5,960 bases of DNA from contig DGXO01000024.1 of NCBI GenBank assembly GCA_002395605.1, positions 3,305-9,264 on the forward strand. Direction: 5' to 3'. Below, piece after piece: positions 4,115-5,960 of this stretch. How positions within the stretch are numbered: position 1 is the first letter of the stretch; the number at the start of each line of letters is the position of its first letter. A model generated the notes under the pieces. It was not told where the DNA came from, made no database searches, and worked only from the letters and a program-made list of their open reading frames with translations. A program made the translations under genes and the position numbers. The stretch comes from Bacteroidales bacterium UBA4230. GTDB taxonomy: Bacteria; Bacteroidota; Bacteroidia; Bacteroidales; UBA932.

Positions 4115-5290
4115 ATGACTATCCGGAATTTCATTACAGTTTCCATGGCGGCGCTTATGCTGCTTGCATGCAAATCAAACAAAAACCAGAATATGAGTAC
4201 ACTGAATCTTACCAAGGAGTGGGACAAGACCTTCCCCAAATCTGAGCTTGTGAACCATTGCAAAGTCACTTTCCATAACCGCTATGGAATTGAGCTTGCG
4301 GCCGATATGTATGTGCCGAAAGAGATTCCCGGTCAAGCCGGGAATGACGCCGCCGTCACACCCGGCCACGACGCCTCCGTCACACCCGGCCACGACGCCT
4401 CCGTCACACCCGGCCACGACCGGGTGTCTCTTCCCGCCATTGCGGTGAGCGGCCCCTTCGGCGCAGTGAAGGAGCAGAGCAGCGGTCTTTATGCCCAGCA
4501 CATGGCCGAAAGAGGATTTGTGACCATTGCCTTCGACCCTTCCTTTACCGGCGAATCCGGCGGAGAACCCCGCAGGATGGCTTCTCCGGACATCAATACG
4601 GAGGACTTCCTGGCAGCGGTGGACTTCCTGTCCAACTGTGAGCTTGTGGATCCGGAGCGCATCGGCATTATCGGCATATGCGGTTTTGGCGGAATGGCGG
4701 TCAATGCCGCCGCACTTGATCCCCGTATCAAGGCCACCGTGGCATCCACAATGTACGACATGAGCAAGGTGAACGTTGAAGGGTACTTTGCCAGCGAGGA
4801 CACTCCCGCACAGCGTCAGGAGAAGCGCCGCGCCCTGGCCGCCCAGCGCACTAAGGACTATGCCTCAGGAACTTACGAGCGTGCCGGCGGCGTAATCGAT
4901 CCGCTCCCGGAAGATGCTCCCTGGTTTGTCAAGGACTACCACGCCTACTACAAGACACCCCGCGGCTACCACAAGCGCAGCGGCAATTCCAACGACGGAT
5001 GGAATGTTATCGGCTGCCAGAGTTTCCTGAACCAGCCGCTCCTGGCCTGGGCTCATGAAATTGAGAATCCCGTGCTCCTTATCCACGGCGAGAAGGCCCA
5101 CAGCCGCTATTTCAGCGAGTACGCCTTTGAGCGCATGACCGGAAGGCATGTAGTTGGAGAAAGCGCCAAGGAAGGCAACAAGGAACTCCTTGTCATTCCC
5201 GGCGCCTCCCATGTTGACCTCTACGACGACGTTGCGGGCGTGATTCCTTATGACAAGATCGAGTGCTTCTTCAAGGAGAACCTGAAATAG
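4115..5290 (+). CDS. Lipoprotein alpha/beta hydrolase (dienelactone hydrolase/YcjY-like) with in-frame repeat insertion
   Basis: The 391-residue product begins with a lipoprotein signal peptide whose lipobox LLAC (16-19) makes C19 the likely lipidated residue, so it should sit in the envelope. The hydrolase domain spans about 48-391. It has the core strand AIAVSGPFGAVKEQ at 108-121, the segment FDPSFTGESGG at 140-150, and the nucleophile elbow GICGFGG at 187-193 with Cys189 in place of Ser, as in dienelactone hydrolases. The late segments LLIHGEKAHSRY (321-332) and IPGASHVDLYD (361-371) follow, with His366 the likely catalytic His. The substrate is unknown; a small ester or lactone is a guess from the fold. 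Between YVPK (66-69) and LPAIAV (106-111), which I would expect to be nearly adjacent in relatives, lie about 36 extra residues with DA(A/S)VTPGH three times, encoded by a REP-like palindrome pair. The insertion lies before the core strand and away from the catalytic residues, so the enzyme may still work. It is first in an operon with the next gene, 1 bp away. Confidence 0.85.
   Translation: MTIRNFITVSMAALMLLACKSNKNQNMSTLNLTKEWDKTFPKSELVNHCKVTFHNRYGIELAADMYVPKEIPGQAGNDAAVTPGHDASVTPGHDASVTPGHDRVSLPAIAVSGPFGAVKEQSSGLYAQHMAERGFVTIAFDPSFTGESGGEPRRMASPDINTEDFLAAVDFLSNCELVDPERIGIIGICGFGGMAVNAAALDPRIKATVASTMYDMSKVNVEGYFASEDTPAQRQEKRRALAAQRTKDYASGTYERAGGVIDPLPEDAPWFVKDYHAYYKTPRGYHKRSGNSNDGWNVIGCQSFLNQPLLAWAHEIENPVLLIHGEKAHSRYFSEYAFERMTGRHVVGESAKEGNKELLVIPGASHVDLYDDVAGVIPYDKIECFFKENLK
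4322..4430. repeat. Head-to-head REP-like pair with a 24-bp tandem repeat, inside the hydrolase gene
   Basis: The left half is a REP-like unit in reverse orientation: the GAGA end, then ATTCCCGG (4325-4332) pairing with CCGGGAAT (4338-4345) around TCAAG, then the head TGACG. The right half is forward: head CGTCA, then ACACCCGG (4406-4413) pairing with CCGGGTGT (4420-4427) around CCACGA, then the TCTC end. Between them three 24-bp units start at 4346, 4370 and 4394; the last two are identical and the first differs by one base. The outer ends GAGAnnCCCGG and CCGGGnnTCTC are themselves inverted repeats. About 108 bp (36 codons) appear added, a multiple of three, so the frame is kept. This layout is like paired REP elements (BIMEs) and, in its coding location, like Rickettsia palindromic elements. 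Confidence 0.75.
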
Positions 5291-5291
5291 G

Positions 5292-5789
5292 ATGAAGACC
5301 TTCTTCCATATTGTAGCAGGGCTTGGGGCAGCGCTTGTGCTCCTAGCCCTGCTTTCCTGTGCCAAGCCTTCTGCGCCAGTCACAGTGCGACAGAATACTG
5401 AGGAGGAACCAAAAGAAGAATCAAATATGCCGAATAAGATTCAGATTACCATAGACGGGACCACGCTCCCTGTGGTCCTTGTGAAAAATGCTGCTACCGA
5501 GGCGCTTGTGAGTGCGCTCCAAGAAGCTCCAATCACCTATACTGCAAGTGATTACGGCGGATTTGAGAAAGTGGGCGCCCTGGGCCGCTCCCTTCCCGCC
5601 ACCGACAGCCATATCACCACTGAGGCCGGGGACGTCATCCTCTACAGCGACAACCAGATTGTACTGTTCTATGGCAGCAACTCCTGGAGCTACACCCGTA
5701 TCGGCAAAATGGAATACGGATCAATGGATGCGCTCAAATCCTTCCTGAAAGCAGGGGAGGGCGACATCCGCGTTACGCTGTCGCTGTAG
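5292..5789 (+). CDS. Cyclophilin-like fold lipoprotein
   Basis: The 165-residue product has a lipoprotein signal peptide with lipobox ALLSC and lipidation site C23. An acidic, Pro-rich linker follows (about 24-46, EEEPKEESN), then a domain at about 47-165. That domain carries the hallmarks of the cyclophilin-like fold family: DYGGFEKVGALGRSLP at 87-102, the ITTEAGDVILY strand at 108-118, and NQIVLFYGSNSWSYTRIGK at 121-139. The family has the cyclophilin beta-barrel, but prolyl isomerase activity is not shown for it. The start at 5292 is 1 bp after the stop of the hydrolase gene, so the two are surely co-transcribed. An internal Met46 marks where a non-lipidated form of this domain would start. 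Both gene products would be lipid-anchored in the same compartment. Relatives of this domain tend to occur near AraC regulators, hydrolases and small oxidoreductases (general knowledge). Confidence 0.85.
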   Translation: MKTFFHIVAGLGAALVLLALLSCAKPSAPVTVRQNTEEEPKEESNMPNKIQITIDGTTLPVVLVKNAATEALVSALQEAPITYTASDYGGFEKVGALGRSLPATDSHITTEAGDVILYSDNQIVLFYGSNSWSYTRIGKMEYGSMDALKSFLKAGEGDIRVTLSL

Positions 5790-5798
5790 TCCGCATTA

Positions 5799-5960
5799 CA
5801 GGTGCAAAAATGGGGTGAAAATGCACCTGAGGGTGGTCAAAGCCGGGTCCCAGGTGCAAAAATGGGGTAAAAATGCACCTGAGGGTGGTCACAGCCGGGT
5901 CCCAGGTGCAAAAATGGGGCAAAAATGCACCTGAGAGTGGTCAAAGCCGGGCCCCAGGTG
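5799..5960 (+). repeat. Tandem array B, 52-bp units (3 copies plus, runs off the window)
   Basis: Units start at 5799, 5851, 5903 and 5955, exactly 52 bp apart, and the array continues past the window end. Each unit has perfect 8-bp arms CAGGTGCA and TGCACCTG around a 15-nt loop AAAATGGGGnnAAAA (n varies: TG, TA, CA), then a 21-nt linker (AGGGTGGTCAAAGCCGGGTCC with few changes). The right arm of one unit can also pair with the left arm of the next across the linker, so two folding registers are possible. The sequence is unrelated to arrays A1 and A2. It begins 10 bp after the stop of the cyclophilin-like gene and could end that operon's transcript, though no T-tract is present. Confidence 0.9.

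Noticed and set aside
4193..4195. Alternative start of the hydrolase at Met27, giving a cytoplasmic protein
   Set aside because: The ATG at 4115 gives a clear lipoprotein signal with lipobox LLAC and fits the -7 box 14 bp upstream.
5799..5960. CRISPR array
   Set aside because: Spacing is regular, but the linkers between the palindromes are nearly identical to each other and not unique spacers, and no cas gene is seen. It is a plain tandem repeat.

Overview
The window most likely comes from a Bacteroidales chromosome, probably a gut- or rumen-type lineage; the genus cannot be fixed from sequence alone. The signs are Bacteroidetes-type -7 boxes (TAnnTTTG) just upstream of several starts (TAAATTTG 1351-1358, TATATTTG on the minus strand at 4019-4026, TATCTTTG 4093-4100, and a near match TACCTTTA 2288-2295), no Shine-Dalgarno sequences, moderately GC-rich genes with AT-rich promoters, and lipoproteins of a typical Bacteroidetes kind.

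Layout. 1-81: tail of a membrane protein on the plus strand. 89-709 (minus): secreted protein built of WG-like repeats, converging on that tail with a 7-bp gap. 710-1378: long divergent intergenic region holding a REP-like hairpin (803-831), a tandem array of 52-bp units (840-1042), further hairpins, a block of unknown nature (1198-1350), and the promoter of the next gene. 1379-1945: HdeD/DUF308-type six-helix membrane protein. 1946-2317: a hairpin after the gene, a second array of the same 52-bp family in the same orientation (2023-2254), then a promoter. 2318-3127: YhfC-family intramembrane metalloprotease-like protein, overlapping tail to tail by 29 bp with 3099-3992 (minus), an AraC-family regulator. 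3993-4114: compact divergent promoter region. 4115-5290 and 5292-5789: a two-gene lipoprotein operon (alpha/beta hydrolase with a Cys nucleophile, then a cyclophilin-like fold protein). 5799 to the window end: a third array, again with a 52-bp period but of unrelated sequence.

How the genes fit together. The AraC regulator and the hydrolase/cyclophilin-like pair form a divergent regulator-target module. The regulator probably responds to a small molecule and controls the two envelope lipoproteins (inference). The HdeD-like and YhfC-like genes look like independent single-gene units separated by repeats.

The most unusual content is the repeat DNA. There is a REP-like palindrome family with compensatory stem changes. 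One head-to-head pair of it lies in frame inside the hydrolase gene, adding about 36 residues including a 24-bp/8-residue tandem repeat. Three intergenic arrays share an exact 52-bp period although they belong to two different sequence families, and each unit carries an inverted repeat. No CRISPR array, tRNA, rRNA, transposase or integrase gene was seen.
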